Source: Methanothrix sp.
Lineage (GTDB): Archaea; Halobacteriota; Methanosarcinia; Methanotrichales; Methanotrichaceae
Reading direction: 5' to 3'
Assembly (NCBI GenBank): GCA_029907715.1
Contig: JARYLI010000007.1
Span: 41,618-105,617 of the forward strand
Length of the DNA stretch: 64,000 bases
Shown: positions 43,970 to 52,090 of the stretch, in pieces
Position numbering within the stretch: position 1 is the stretch's first letter
How the letters are laid out: each line of letters opens with the position of its first letter
Notes under the pieces: model-generated
The model's database searches: none
Told to the model about the DNA's origin: nothing
Seen by the model: only the letters and a program-made list of their open reading frames with translations
Made by a program: the position numbers and the translations under genes

Positions 43970-44335
43970 GTGATATGGTTGAGGAGAATCGAGATCGACA
44001 TACAGGGTTTGGGCAAAGCCATCGCGGAGCTTGATGGGAGGAATCCGAGAACTGCCGAGGCTGTTTGGAATGCGCTGCCGATCGAGGGAAGGGCGATGCT
44101 CTGGGGCGAGGAGGTCTACTTCGAGACGACTGTTGAATGCGATGATGAGAATGCATCTCCATCTTCGAGCCCTGGCGATCTCTCCTACTGGGTGCCAGGT
44201 CGTGCGATATGCATCTTCTTCGGCAGGACACAGCCTTACTCTCCGGTGAATCACATCGGCAGAATCTCTGAGGGTCTTGAGATCTTCCCGGAGGTAAAAG
44301 AGGGCGCTGAGATCGTTCTCAGAAGGGCCCGGTAG
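43970..44335 (+). CDS. cyclophilin-like fold protein
   Basis: About 120 residues resembling the cyclophilin-like (TM1367/DUF369) family of archaea and bacteria. Characteristic pieces are WNALPIEGRAMLWGEEVYFE and DLSYWVPGRAICIFFGRTQP, with PVNHIGRI after them. GTG 43970 is the annotated start; TTG 43979 just after GGTGAT is an alternative. It follows the histidine kinase by 18 bp and is probably cotranscribed. Family members lack proven peptidyl-prolyl isomerase activity. Confidence 0.72.
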   Translation: MIWLRRIEIDIQGLGKAIAELDGRNPRTAEAVWNALPIEGRAMLWGEEVYFETTVECDDENASPSSSPGDLSYWVPGRAICIFFGRTQPYSPVNHIGRISEGLEIFPEVKEGAEIVLRRAR

Positions 44336-44511
44336 AGACATCGAGAAACAGAGATGTGCAGCTCCGAGCGAGGTGGAGGGATCTGTGGCCGGAGGACTCC
44401 TGTTTGATGTCGTGGTGGGCACAGCAACCGGAGCGCCTCGTTAAATTCCATGGCAGGGTCTGGCATCAGACACAGTCTGCTGGGCGATGAGAGATTGTGC
44501 GTTGGTCGACC

Positions 44512-44958
44512 TCACAGCTCTATCCTGACCCCAAAGAGGCGCTCGAACCTGTCGAGCTTTGCCCTCGCTCTGTACAGGTTCTGGCGCACGTAGGGTCTCC
44601 CCTCCTGGAATGCGATCATATCTCTTATCTCAGCTGGGGTGAAGACCACCTCCAGGCGCTCCTGGGGCACCTCTGAAACCCTCAGAGAAGCTCTCGCAGG
44701 CGCACGCTCCTCTGCTTCATCCACCACAAGCGGCATGTCCTCTATCCACGACCAGTCATCGCCGTAAACCATGAGCAGAGTTCTGGAGCAGGCACTGCAC
44801 CTGGCCGCGACCATCCATCTGCCTGCCTGTCTGTAGTACCCCAGGCTCAGCAGATCGCCATCGCAGGCTGTGCAGATGCCCACGCGGTTCTGCGCTCTCG
44901 ATACCGGCGATAGCTTCGTATCATCCAGCAGAAGGTCCGGTTCTCTGAAGAGTATCAA
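44512..44958 (-). CDS. zinc-ribbon protein of unknown function
   Basis: 148 residues from TTG 44958, whose TTGA overlaps the dapB stop; GAGGTG lies 12 bases upstream. A longer reading to ATG 45015 exists but runs far into dapB. A CTAC....CSAC pair of CxxC motifs (about residues 28 and 53) probably binds zinc, followed by an acidic middle and a charged helical end (RQNLYRARAKLDRFERLFG). It is the last gene of the leftward eno-to-dapB run. I do not recognise a function. The tight coupling is the only functional hint. Confidence 0.65.
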   Translation of the reverse strand: MILFREPDLLLDDTKLSPVSRAQNRVGICTACDGDLLSLGYYRQAGRWMVAARCSACSRTLLMVYGDDWSWIEDMPLVVDEAEERAPARASLRVSEVPQERLEVVFTPAEIRDMIAFQEGRPYVRQNLYRARAKLDRFERLFGVRIEL

Positions 44959-45728
44959 CTTGAAGCCAGCACCTCTTCCATGCTGTGGATTCCAGGCGGT
45001 GCCCTTACAACCCATCTTGCAGCCCTCAGGGCGCCTGCGGCAAAGGCCGACCTGCTGTGCGCCTGGTGTTTGATCTCTATCCTCTCTCCCGGACCGGCGA
45101 AGAGCACGGTGTGGTCTCCCACAATATCTCCAGCCCTGACAGCATGCACCCCGATCTCCCGCCCCCTTTCACACATCCCCTCTCTGCCGTACCGGATATC
45201 CTCTATCCCGAGACATCTTCTCAGTATCTCAGCGGTTCTCATCGCAGTCCCGCTGGGGGCGTCCTTCTTCCTGCGGTGGTGCGCCTCTATGACCTCCACA
45301 TCGTAATCGCTGAGCGATCTGGCTGCCATCTCCACAAGCTTCCAGAATATGTTGACTCCAAGGCTGAAGTTGGGCGAGATGACAGCAGCGATGCCTGCGC
45401 TCTTTATCGTATCCTCTATTATGGAGAACTGCTCCTCAGAGAAACCTGTCGTGCCGACGACAAGAGCCACTCCGTTATCAGCAGCTGCGTGGATGTTATC
45501 CAGAGCTGCAGACGGCACCGTGAAGTCGATCAGCACATCGGGATGCGACTCCCTGAGAACCCTGCGGACGTCCCCTGCAGCGGAAACACGAACATCTCCG
45601 AGCACAGGCTCTCCGATCCCCACGATATCGATCGCAGCCACGAGCTTCAGATCCGGAGAGTTCCTGATCTCATCGATTATGAGAGATCCCATCCTCCCCT
45701 TCGCCCCGGTCAATGCAACATCCGTCAT
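44955..45728 (-). CDS. dapB: 4-hydroxy-tetrahydrodipicolinate reductase
   Basis: 257 residues. Reduces hydroxy-tetrahydrodipicolinate with NAD(P)H in lysine synthesis. The Rossmann start is VALTGAKGRMGSLIIDEI, the nucleotide/substrate region is VVGTTGFSEEQ and the signature HHRRKKDAPSGTAMRTAE contains the catalytic His and Lys. Length is slightly short but complete. It overlaps dapA by four bases. Confidence 0.96.
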   Translation of the reverse strand: MTDVALTGAKGRMGSLIIDEIRNSPDLKLVAAIDIVGIGEPVLGDVRVSAAGDVRRVLRESHPDVLIDFTVPSAALDNIHAAADNGVALVVGTTGFSEEQFSIIEDTIKSAGIAAVISPNFSLGVNIFWKLVEMAARSLSDYDVEVIEAHHRRKKDAPSGTAMRTAEILRRCLGIEDIRYGREGMCERGREIGVHAVRAGDIVGDHTVLFAGPGERIEIKHQAHSRSAFAAGALRAARWVVRAPPGIHSMEEVLASS

Positions 45729-46612
45729 CTCATATCGCCCGTCAGGTCTGACATCTTTGTGAGCACATCCCTCAGCTTTCTCTCGTTCTCCTCAGACATC
45801 GGAGCCAGCGGAAGCCTAAGAGGGCCTGCTGCCATTCCCATCATGCGGTATGCGGTCTTCACCGGTATCGGATTCGTCTCCAGGAACATCGCACGCACAA
45901 GGGGCGCAAGCCTGTAGTGAAGCTCACGCGCCTTTGCGATATCTCCTTTCAGGAAGGCCTCGACCATCTCCACGGTGGCGCGCGGGGCTACATTTGCGAC
46001 CACAGAGACAACACCGGTTGCCCCAAGCGCCAGCATCGGCAGCGTGAGATCGTCGTCTCCTGAGAGCACCGAGAAGTTCTTGCCCGATGTTAGCTCTATT
46101 ATCCTCGAGACCTGCGTCAGGCTCCCGCTCGCCTCTTTTACAGCAACGATATTGCTGATCTCAGCGAGCCTGGCCACAACCTCGGGGCGGAGCTCGACAC
46201 CTGTTCTTTTAGGAACGTTGTAAAGAACTATGGGGATGTCAGCGGATTCCGCTACCTTCTTGAAATGCTCTACCAGACCCCGCTCGTTCGGACGGTTGTA
46301 GTAGGGTGTTATGAGAAGAGCAGCATCTGCCCCGGCATCGGCAGCATGCCTTGTCAGGTCTATCGCCTCTGATGTGTTGTTGGATCCTGTCCCCGCCACT
46401 ACCGGCACCTTGGAGCAGTCGACCACTATCTCGACCACCCTCTTGTGCTCCTCGTGGCTCAGAGTTGCTGATTCGCCGGTGGTGCCGCACGGAACTATGC
46501 CGGAGATGCCGGTCTTTGAGAGAATCTCGACGTTTCTTCGCAGGCCATCCTCGTCCAGAGATCCATCGTCCTTGAAGGGGGTTATGATCGCGGGAAATAC
46601 CCCTCTAAACAT
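45725..46612 (-). CDS. dapA: 4-hydroxy-tetrahydrodipicolinate synthase
   Basis: 295 residues. Condenses pyruvate with aspartate semialdehyde in lysine synthesis. The TIM barrel shows GTTGESATLSHEEHK (substrate loop), YYNRPNERGLVEHF with the catalytic-region Tyr, and IVAVKEASGSL with the Schiff-base Lys. Start taken at ATG 46612 (MFRGVFPAIITPF), which lies inside the last codons of the S17e gene after GAGGTTG. A TTG nine bases upstream is less likely. Ends overlapping dapB. Confidence 0.96.
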   Translation of the reverse strand: MFRGVFPAIITPFKDDGSLDEDGLRRNVEILSKTGISGIVPCGTTGESATLSHEEHKRVVEIVVDCSKVPVVAGTGSNNTSEAIDLTRHAADAGADAALLITPYYNRPNERGLVEHFKKVAESADIPIVLYNVPKRTGVELRPEVVARLAEISNIVAVKEASGSLTQVSRIIELTSGKNFSVLSGDDDLTLPMLALGATGVVSVVANVAPRATVEMVEAFLKGDIAKARELHYRLAPLVRAMFLETNPIPVKTAYRMMGMAAGPLRLPLAPMSEENERKLRDVLTKMSDLTGDMR

Positions 46613-46823
46613 TGGACTCAACCTCTGATCTCAGGGTCGCCCTCTGCTCCAGCAGCCTGGTGATGTATCCAGCTATTCTGTTCCTTATCGCCTTGTTCTG
46701 CACGTTCGTGTAGGCTGTGACCTTCTCCTTGTTCTGCTCAAAATCGGTGGTGAACTCGCCCTCGTATGTGCTCATGAGTTTTTTCGCAAAGTTTTTGATA
46801 TAGCTCGGCTTTACGCATCCCAT
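46605..46823 (-). CDS. rps17e: small ribosomal subunit protein S17e
   Basis: 72 residues, the normal archaeal length. MGCVKPSYIKNFAKKLMSTY, then NKEKVTAYTNVQNKAIRNRI matches S17e. ATG 46823 follows GGAGTGA at the correct distance; an in-frame ATG at 46865 would add 14 atypical residues. It overlaps dapA, so a ribosomal protein and lysine synthesis are coupled in one transcript, a pairing seen in several methanogens. Confidence 0.93.
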   Translation of the reverse strand: MGCVKPSYIKNFAKKLMSTYEGEFTTDFEQNKEKVTAYTNVQNKAIRNRIAGYITRLLEQRATLRSEVESNV

Positions 46824-46879
46824 CCAACTCACTCCAGACAGCGGTCTTCTCCTAGTATGAGGCATCGATTTATATCTTC

Positions 46880-48232
46880 CTATCGTTTTCCGACCGCTCT
46901 CGAGAGCATGATCGCCACGGTGGCCACAGAGACGGCATCTCTGCCAAGGATGCGTACCATCGGCTCCTTTCCCACCCCTCCAGCATCCCAGATGATATCA
47001 GGCACTGCGCCCAGCCGCTCTATCGCCCTTGCCGTCCCCCAGCTCATCGTGCTCTCGCCAGGCGGCTCCTCGCCCCTGTCGAAGCTCGATATCCTGAGAC
47101 CCATGCGCGAAGCCTCTGAGAGAACATCCTCGCCCAGCCTGATATTCATGGCCGCTCTGATCGAGGGATCGAAGCGCATTGCTGCCAGCACGACCCGCGC
47201 GATGTGCCTGCTTGCGCCGAACCTGATGCATCCAGAGACGTGAGCCCGCCTGCCGGCTCTCACGATCCTGCCCTCAACAGCTGCGACATCACCCTCTGAG
47301 CGGGCTCCAGGTATTGCCATTCCGATGTTCGATCCGACCTCAGGTATGAGCCCTACGAACGTCATCTCCTCTTTTAGCATGGATACCGCCTGATCCAAAG
47401 AGGAGATGACGCGGAACCTCTCCGCATCCTCCCTCAGGAATGCGGCCTGGTCCACGGGCGCAGCGCCGTGTCCGACAGGCATGCTCCTCTCGATGGACTG
47501 GGCTGCGAACTCATGTGCCTGCCTTGCAGCCTCCTGCAGACCCATTCCCATTGAGAGGTATGCTGTCAGTGCAGCTGAATATGTGCAGCCAACACCGTGG
47601 TTGCCGCCCGATCTCCTCCTGCCGGATATGCATGCGGATTCGTCCTCTGTGACGAGAAGATCCACACACTCATCCGCCTGCAGCCCTGCAGCTCTGCACT
47701 CCAGGTGACCGCCGGTCACCACAACAGCCCTGGCGCCCAGCTCCACGATCCTCCGCGCGGCCTCTCGCGCGCTCTCAAGATCACAGATCCTCACGCCTGT
47801 GATCGCCTCCGCCTCGAAGATGTTCGGCGTGACCACAGACGCCACCGGTATAAGCTCCTCTATGAGTGCAGGAATAGCATAATCTTCGATGAGCGATCCT
47901 CCTGCCTCCGCTGCAATTACAGGATCCACGACCACAGAACAGTGCAGCGCACGCAGCCTCTCCGCGACAACGTGTATCGCTTCAGGCGAGAAGAGCATCC
48001 CTGTCTTAGCCCAGGATATATCGAAGTCCTCAGCGACCGCATCCAGCTGGGAGGCGATCATCTCTGCTGGTACAGGAAATACCCCGCGAACGCCCAGGGT
48101 GTTCTGGGCGGTCACAGCGGCTATGACACTTAAACCATGGACTCCCAGCGCTGCAAATGTCTTCAGATCGGCCTGGATGCCGGCTCCTCCACCTGAGTCA
48201 GAGCCGCCCACTGTGAGAACAGATCTCTCCAT
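46880..48232 (-). CDS. thiDN: bifunctional HMP(-P) kinase / thiamine-phosphate synthase (ThiD-ThiN)
   Basis: 450 residues in two domains. Residues 1-260 form ThiD, a ribokinase-type kinase that phosphorylates hydroxymethylpyrimidine twice: GGSDSGGGAGIQADLKTFAA, then VVVDPVIAAEAGG and GNHGVGCTYSAALTAYL. Residues about 275-450 form ThiN, the archaeal replacement for ThiE that joins pyrimidine and thiazole phosphates: EVGSNIGMAIPGARSEGDVA and RFDPSIRAAMNIR. Length is typical for the archaeal fusion. Confidence 0.95.
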   Translation of the reverse strand: MERSVLTVGGSDSGGGAGIQADLKTFAALGVHGLSVIAAVTAQNTLGVRGVFPVPAEMIASQLDAVAEDFDISWAKTGMLFSPEAIHVVAERLRALHCSVVVDPVIAAEAGGSLIEDYAIPALIEELIPVASVVTPNIFEAEAITGVRICDLESAREAARRIVELGARAVVVTGGHLECRAAGLQADECVDLLVTEDESACISGRRRSGGNHGVGCTYSAALTAYLSMGMGLQEAARQAHEFAAQSIERSMPVGHGAAPVDQAAFLREDAERFRVISSLDQAVSMLKEEMTFVGLIPEVGSNIGMAIPGARSEGDVAAVEGRIVRAGRRAHVSGCIRFGASRHIARVVLAAMRFDPSIRAAMNIRLGEDVLSEASRMGLRISSFDRGEEPPGESTMSWGTARAIERLGAVPDIIWDAGGVGKEPMVRILGRDAVSVATVAIMLSRAVGKR

Positions 48233-48240
48233 CTGTCAGG

Positions 48241-48786
48241 CTAACGTCTCCTCTCCACCGCGCGTATCACATCTTCAGGCAGGCCGTACTTCCTGGCGAG
48301 CTTTATCGCCTTGGAGTACATCCCCGAGCTCACGTACATATCGAAAGCTGCCTGCGCAGCCTCCATCCTGAGCGTTATCGGGAGATCGAACTCCTCTGCG
48401 ATCTTGGCAGCGTTCTTCAGCAGTCCGAAGTCCATGCTCTTTCTGAACGCCCTGGATGCAGCATCCTGCACCATGCTCTTCGGCAGATCGAACTCCTTTG
48501 CGCATTTCGCAGCGGCCTTGTACTGCTCGCTGTCCATCTTCCTCTGGAACGATCTCGCTGCAGCCTCCTTGACGATCCTGGGGTCGAGGCCGTACGTCTT
48601 GCCGAGCTCTGCTGCCACAGAGTACTCGCCAAGCTCTATGTTCTTCCTGAAGGCCGCCTCTACAGCATCCTGGAGCATATCGTTCGGCAGAGAGTACTGC
48701 TCCTTGATCCTGGCAGCCTCCTTGTAGCCACCACGAGCCATGCTCTCCTTGAAGAGCCTGAGGGCCTCCTCGAAAGACTCAGCCAT
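48241..48786 (-). CDS. helical-repeat protein (five 34-residue repeats)
   Basis: 181 residues. After ten residues the protein is five consecutive units of 34 residues (starting at 11, 45, 79, 113 and 147). The pattern is 'AFRK....G.Y..AA.LAKEFDLP...VQDAA.R', for example AFRKSMDFGLLKNAAKIAEE. The period and the amphipathic pattern suggest a TPR- or PPR-like helical solenoid, so probably a protein- or RNA-binding adaptor. No catalytic motif. It lies inside the housekeeping run between thiDN (8 bp) and the UPF0216 gene. Confidence 0.75.
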   Translation of the reverse strand: MAESFEEALRLFKESMARGGYKEAARIKEQYSLPNDMLQDAVEAAFRKNIELGEYSVAAELGKTYGLDPRIVKEAAARSFQRKMDSEQYKAAAKCAKEFDLPKSMVQDAASRAFRKSMDFGLLKNAAKIAEEFDLPITLRMEAAQAAFDMYVSSGMYSKAIKLARKYGLPEDVIRAVERRR

Positions 48787-48845
48787 ATGTCACCTCTTAT
48801 TAGGGTATTCGCGTAATGAGTATAAAAAACATGTTGGATCCTGGC

Positions 48846-49280
48846 TCAGAGCGAATCCTCTCTCAGAGATGTCACGAACGCGTACTGCGTTGTTGTGGGC
48901 AGCTTCCGCCTCAGCTCCCTCACGTCCGGGAGGTATATGACCATGCTCCTGCTGCCGATATCCCCGCGCTTGAGGTTGAGTATCTTGGAGACCGCCTCTA
49001 TCTCAGCCTCGCCCTGGATCCTTGCGGATCCGCTTCCCAGCTCCGGGGACATCTCTATGAGAATTGGAAGCCTGATTCGCGACCACATGAATCTGGGGAT
49101 CGATTTGGAGATGAGCTCGAGCTCGGGCCTGTCCATCACATAGAATGTGTTGTCCTTGCCCTTTATCCCCGGCTTCTCCTCCTCCAGGAGTTCCGCCAGC
49201 GTCTTTCTCTTTGGAGGAAGGTGCTGGTTCATCGTCTGGATCGTCTTGATCAGTATCTTCCTGTCTGCCTGTGTGTACAT
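48846..49280 (-). CDS. UPF0216 (DUF61) family protein
   Basis: 144 residues matching the archaeal DUF61/UPF0216 family: INQHLP-type MNQHLPPKRKTLAELLEEEK, then RSRIRLPI-like WSRIRLPILIEMSPE and QGEAEIEAVSKIL. ATG 49280 gives the family N-terminus MYTQADRKILIK; the ATG at 49298 is an alternative. Function unknown. The family is archaeal and usually sits with translation genes. Confidence 0.85.
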   Translation of the reverse strand: MYTQADRKILIKTIQTMNQHLPPKRKTLAELLEEEKPGIKGKDNTFYVMDRPELELISKSIPRFMWSRIRLPILIEMSPELGSGSARIQGEAEIEAVSKILNLKRGDIGSRSMVIYLPDVRELRRKLPTTTQYAFVTSLREDSL

Positions 49281-49311
49281 TTCCCTTCTATTTCTCACAT
49301 GATGCTTTATA

Positions 49312-50148
49312 TTACTTGTCCTCTCTCCGACTCAGCATGGCCCTGTCTCTTATCTGGCTCACCCGCTTGTTCAGCGCCTCTGCGAGCTCTGGATCGATGG
49401 TGCCGGAGTAAAGGTCAATCCTCGCTGCAATGGCTAGCTTCGAGGCGAGTGCTCTCGCAATCCTGCCACGCAGCCTTTTCGGGGATGACTGGATCAGTGG
49501 ATGCCGGAATATGAGCCCGTGCTTTGGCGATGGTGCCTTACCTCGGAGGTGCCGGAAGAGGGCTCTCTCAGCGCCGATGACCTGTATTGTGGATGCGGGA
49601 AGCATTGCTAGTCTCTCAAGGCCGCCAGCCCTCGAGATCAGCCTGGCAGCCAGCACCGGCCCCAGGATCGCGGAGAGGTTCGGCGCGAGTTCCCTCGCTC
49701 TTGTCTCAAGAAGCTCTTCAAGATCTTCTCTGGCCCTGGTCAGCTCCAGGAGTGATCTCGCCACGAGGCCGATCCCCTCCCTTCCAGAGAGAGCCCTCGC
49801 CAGCTCCTCACCCCTGCACCTCATGCCGTAAAAGAGGGACCACTCGTAAAGCCGCTCCTCGATAAGGTTTATCGCCACGTTCAGATCGTCCAGAGACTCA
49901 ACCATTTGCATTAGATCTGATTGTGGTGTGCACATGCCCTCTAGCTGCCGCTTGACGAGATCGATCGCGATGTCCCTCAGACGACGGTTGTAATCAATCC
50001 CGTCACTTGCAAAGCCCAGCTCAATCGCAGCGGCTCGTATATCGATCTGCGGCTCTGGGGATGCCTTCTCTGGGGATAGAAGACGCTCCAAGCTCTCTTC
50101 TTTGCTGTAAGCCCTCCTCTCAGATATGCTTCCGCACCAGATCTCCAT
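49312..50148 (-). CDS. Nop5/Nop56/Prp31-type RNP protein
   Basis: 278 residues. The C-terminal Nop domain is clear: LAPNLSAILGPVLAARLISR, then GAERALFRHLRGKAPSPKHG. It binds box C/D or related kink-turn RNPs together with L7Ae. The N-terminal half is shorter than in standard Nop5 and the basic C-terminal tail is missing. Fibrillarin, usually the next gene in archaea, is not adjacent. ATG 50148 follows AGGAAG. It may be the main Nop5 or a short paralogue. Confidence 0.8.
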   Translation of the reverse strand: MEIWCGSISERRAYSKEESLERLLSPEKASPEPQIDIRAAAIELGFASDGIDYNRRLRDIAIDLVKRQLEGMCTPQSDLMQMVESLDDLNVAINLIEERLYEWSLFYGMRCRGEELARALSGREGIGLVARSLLELTRAREDLEELLETRARELAPNLSAILGPVLAARLISRAGGLERLAMLPASTIQVIGAERALFRHLRGKAPSPKHGLIFRHPLIQSSPKRLRGRIARALASKLAIAARIDLYSGTIDPELAEALNKRVSQIRDRAMLSRREDK

Positions 50149-50186
50149 GATGACTTCCTGCCCACCATGAAGGGCGGGCTTCCCGA

Positions 50187-50612
50187 TCACACGTTTCTCA
50201 GGATCTCTGCTGTCTCCTTCAGCTCATTCCTCAGCGATGCAAGGATTGCCGACGACTCCTGGAATCCCTCAAGGGCGTTGAAGAACCTGTCGACAGGATC
50301 GCCCTTGTATGTTGGGACAAGAAATATGTGCGTGTGCGGTATCCTCCTGCCCCTGGCATACATGGCCACGAAGTCCGGTCCGAAGGCCCTTTTGATCCTC
50401 CCGGACACCGACCGTGCGAGCCTGAAGAGGCTTGAGACCTCCTGCTCGTCGAGATCATGCCACCACGGGACATGGCGCTTCGGTATCACAAGACAGTGCC
50501 CTCTGGCGAGCGGGTTGATGTCCAGTATCGCCATGGAGAGCTCGTCCTCATCTACGATGTGGGCCGGCTCATCTCCACGGACGATTCTGCAAAAGACACA
50601 GCTCTCTGTCAT
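50187..50612 (-). CDS. HIT family nucleotide-binding protein
   Basis: 141 residues. The N-terminal CVFCRIVRGDEPAHIV and GHCLVIPKRHVPWWHDL are typical of HIT hydrolases. The histidine triad reads PHTHIFLVP: two His are kept, but the third position of HxHxH is Phe. Family members hydrolyse or transfer nucleotides. The retained middle His is the usual nucleophile, so activity is possible. It lies 72 bp downstream of enolase in the same run. Confidence 0.88.
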   Translation of the reverse strand: MTESCVFCRIVRGDEPAHIVDEDELSMAILDINPLARGHCLVIPKRHVPWWHDLDEQEVSSLFRLARSVSGRIKRAFGPDFVAMYARGRRIPHTHIFLVPTYKGDPVDRFFNALEGFQESSAILASLRNELKETAEILRNV

Positions 50613-50683
50613 TATTTCACGTTGGCATTTTAAGAAAAAGAGGTATAAAAATCTTCTAAGCAGGCGCTATCACAATCGCAATC

Positions 50684-51946
50684 TCAACTCCATCTCCTCC
50701 TGCCGGCGTAGCTGGCAGAGCTGCCGAGCGCCTCCTGGATTCTCAGAAGCTGGTTGTACTTCGCGTTCCGCTCGCTCCTCGCCGGAGCCCCTGTCTTTAT
50801 GAGCTCAGCGCCTATCGCCACAGATACATCCGCGAGGGCGCTGTCCTCCGTCTCAGCAGATCTGTGGCTTACCATCACCTTGAAGCTGTTCCTGTAGGCG
50901 AGCGTTGCTGCATCAAACGCCTCAGAGACCGTGCCGATCTGGTTCAGCTTGAGCAGGAGCGCGTTCGTGGACCTCATCCTTATACCCTTCTCGATCCTAG
51001 CCATATTCGTCACATAGAGGTCGTCACCCACTATTATCGTGTCTGGAAGCTTTTTTGTCAGCTCTGCGAACTCCTCGAAGGCGTTCTCCTCGAAAGGATC
51101 CTCTATGAGCACAATCGGATACGTCTTCACCAGCTCCACATAGAAGTCGATCAGCTCCCCTGGCGAGAGCCTGTTATCATCCACGGAATAACCGCCGTCC
51201 AGGTAAAAGCTGGAGGCTGCAGAATCCAGCCCGAGCTTGATCTCCTCTGTGTATCCTGTGACGTCCAGAGCGGCCATTATCGCATCGAGCGCATCTCTGG
51301 TCTTTGATATGGGAGGCGCGTAGCCGCCCTCGAATCCCACATTGGTCGCGACATTGCCGTATTTCCCCCTGAGTATCCTCCCCAGGGCGTGGTACGTCTC
51401 GGCCGCCATTCTGAGCGCCTCGCTGAAGCTATCCGCGCCCCATGGCTCTATCATGAACTCCTGTATGGACAGATCATTTCCTGCGTGCTTTCCTCCATTG
51501 AGCACGTTCAAGGACGGCACCGGCAGCCTGGTGGCTGAGACGCCACCCAGGTACCTGTACAGCGGCATGCCGAGAGAGCTTGCAGCAGCCTTGGCCACAG
51601 CCAGAGAGACCCCCAGTATCGCATTAGCGCCCAGATTCGACTTGTTCGGCGTCCCATCCATCTCTATCATGATCTGATCGACGCCCCTCTGATCTATCAC
51701 ATCCATCCCGATGAGCTTGGGGCCGATGACCTCATTGACGTTCCTGACAGCCTTCAGCACGCCCTTCCCATCGTACCTGTCGCCACCATCCCTCAGCTCC
51801 AGCGCCTCATATGTGCCTGTTGATGCTCCTGACGGGACAGCTGCTCTCCCGAATCCGCAGCATGTCCAGACATCAACCTCCACAGTGGGATTGCCGCGAG
51901 AGTCCAGTATCTCTCTCGCATGTATCTTCTCGATCTCCAGTGACAT
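50684..51946 (-). CDS. eno: enolase
   Basis: 420 residues. Interconverts 2-phosphoglycerate and phosphoenolpyruvate in glycolysis/gluconeogenesis. Landmarks: ILDSRGNPTVEVDVWT and AVPSGASTGTYEALELRD at the N-terminus, IEDPFEENAFEEFAELT mid-barrel, and LLLKLNQIGTVSEAFDAA plus MVSHRSAETEDS at the end, which hold metal ligands and the catalytic Lys. It is the first gene of the leftward run, divergent from the propeller gene. Confidence 0.97.
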   Translation of the reverse strand: MSLEIEKIHAREILDSRGNPTVEVDVWTCCGFGRAAVPSGASTGTYEALELRDGGDRYDGKGVLKAVRNVNEVIGPKLIGMDVIDQRGVDQIMIEMDGTPNKSNLGANAILGVSLAVAKAAASSLGMPLYRYLGGVSATRLPVPSLNVLNGGKHAGNDLSIQEFMIEPWGADSFSEALRMAAETYHALGRILRGKYGNVATNVGFEGGYAPPISKTRDALDAIMAALDVTGYTEEIKLGLDSAASSFYLDGGYSVDDNRLSPGELIDFYVELVKTYPIVLIEDPFEENAFEEFAELTKKLPDTIIVGDDLYVTNMARIEKGIRMRSTNALLLKLNQIGTVSEAFDAATLAYRNSFKVMVSHRSAETEDSALADVSVAIGAELIKTGAPARSERNAKYNQLLRIQEALGSSASYAGRRRWS

Positions 51947-52090
51947 GAATTACCACGGCCAGGAGTCTGTGCGGGACTTATTTAAGTCTGATGTGGGTAC
52001 AGATACCCGAACGATTAACGACAGATGTCGAGATAGGTTCATGTAGGTGTACTGAAAATTACTGATCGCCTGTGGAATGAGGAATGAAAG

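Noticed and set aside
43037..44422. 461-codon open frame on the minus strand across the histidine kinase
   Set aside because: It is the antisense shadow of the PAS kinase and its downstream gene; composition is His/Pro/Arg-rich, with no RBS or domain.
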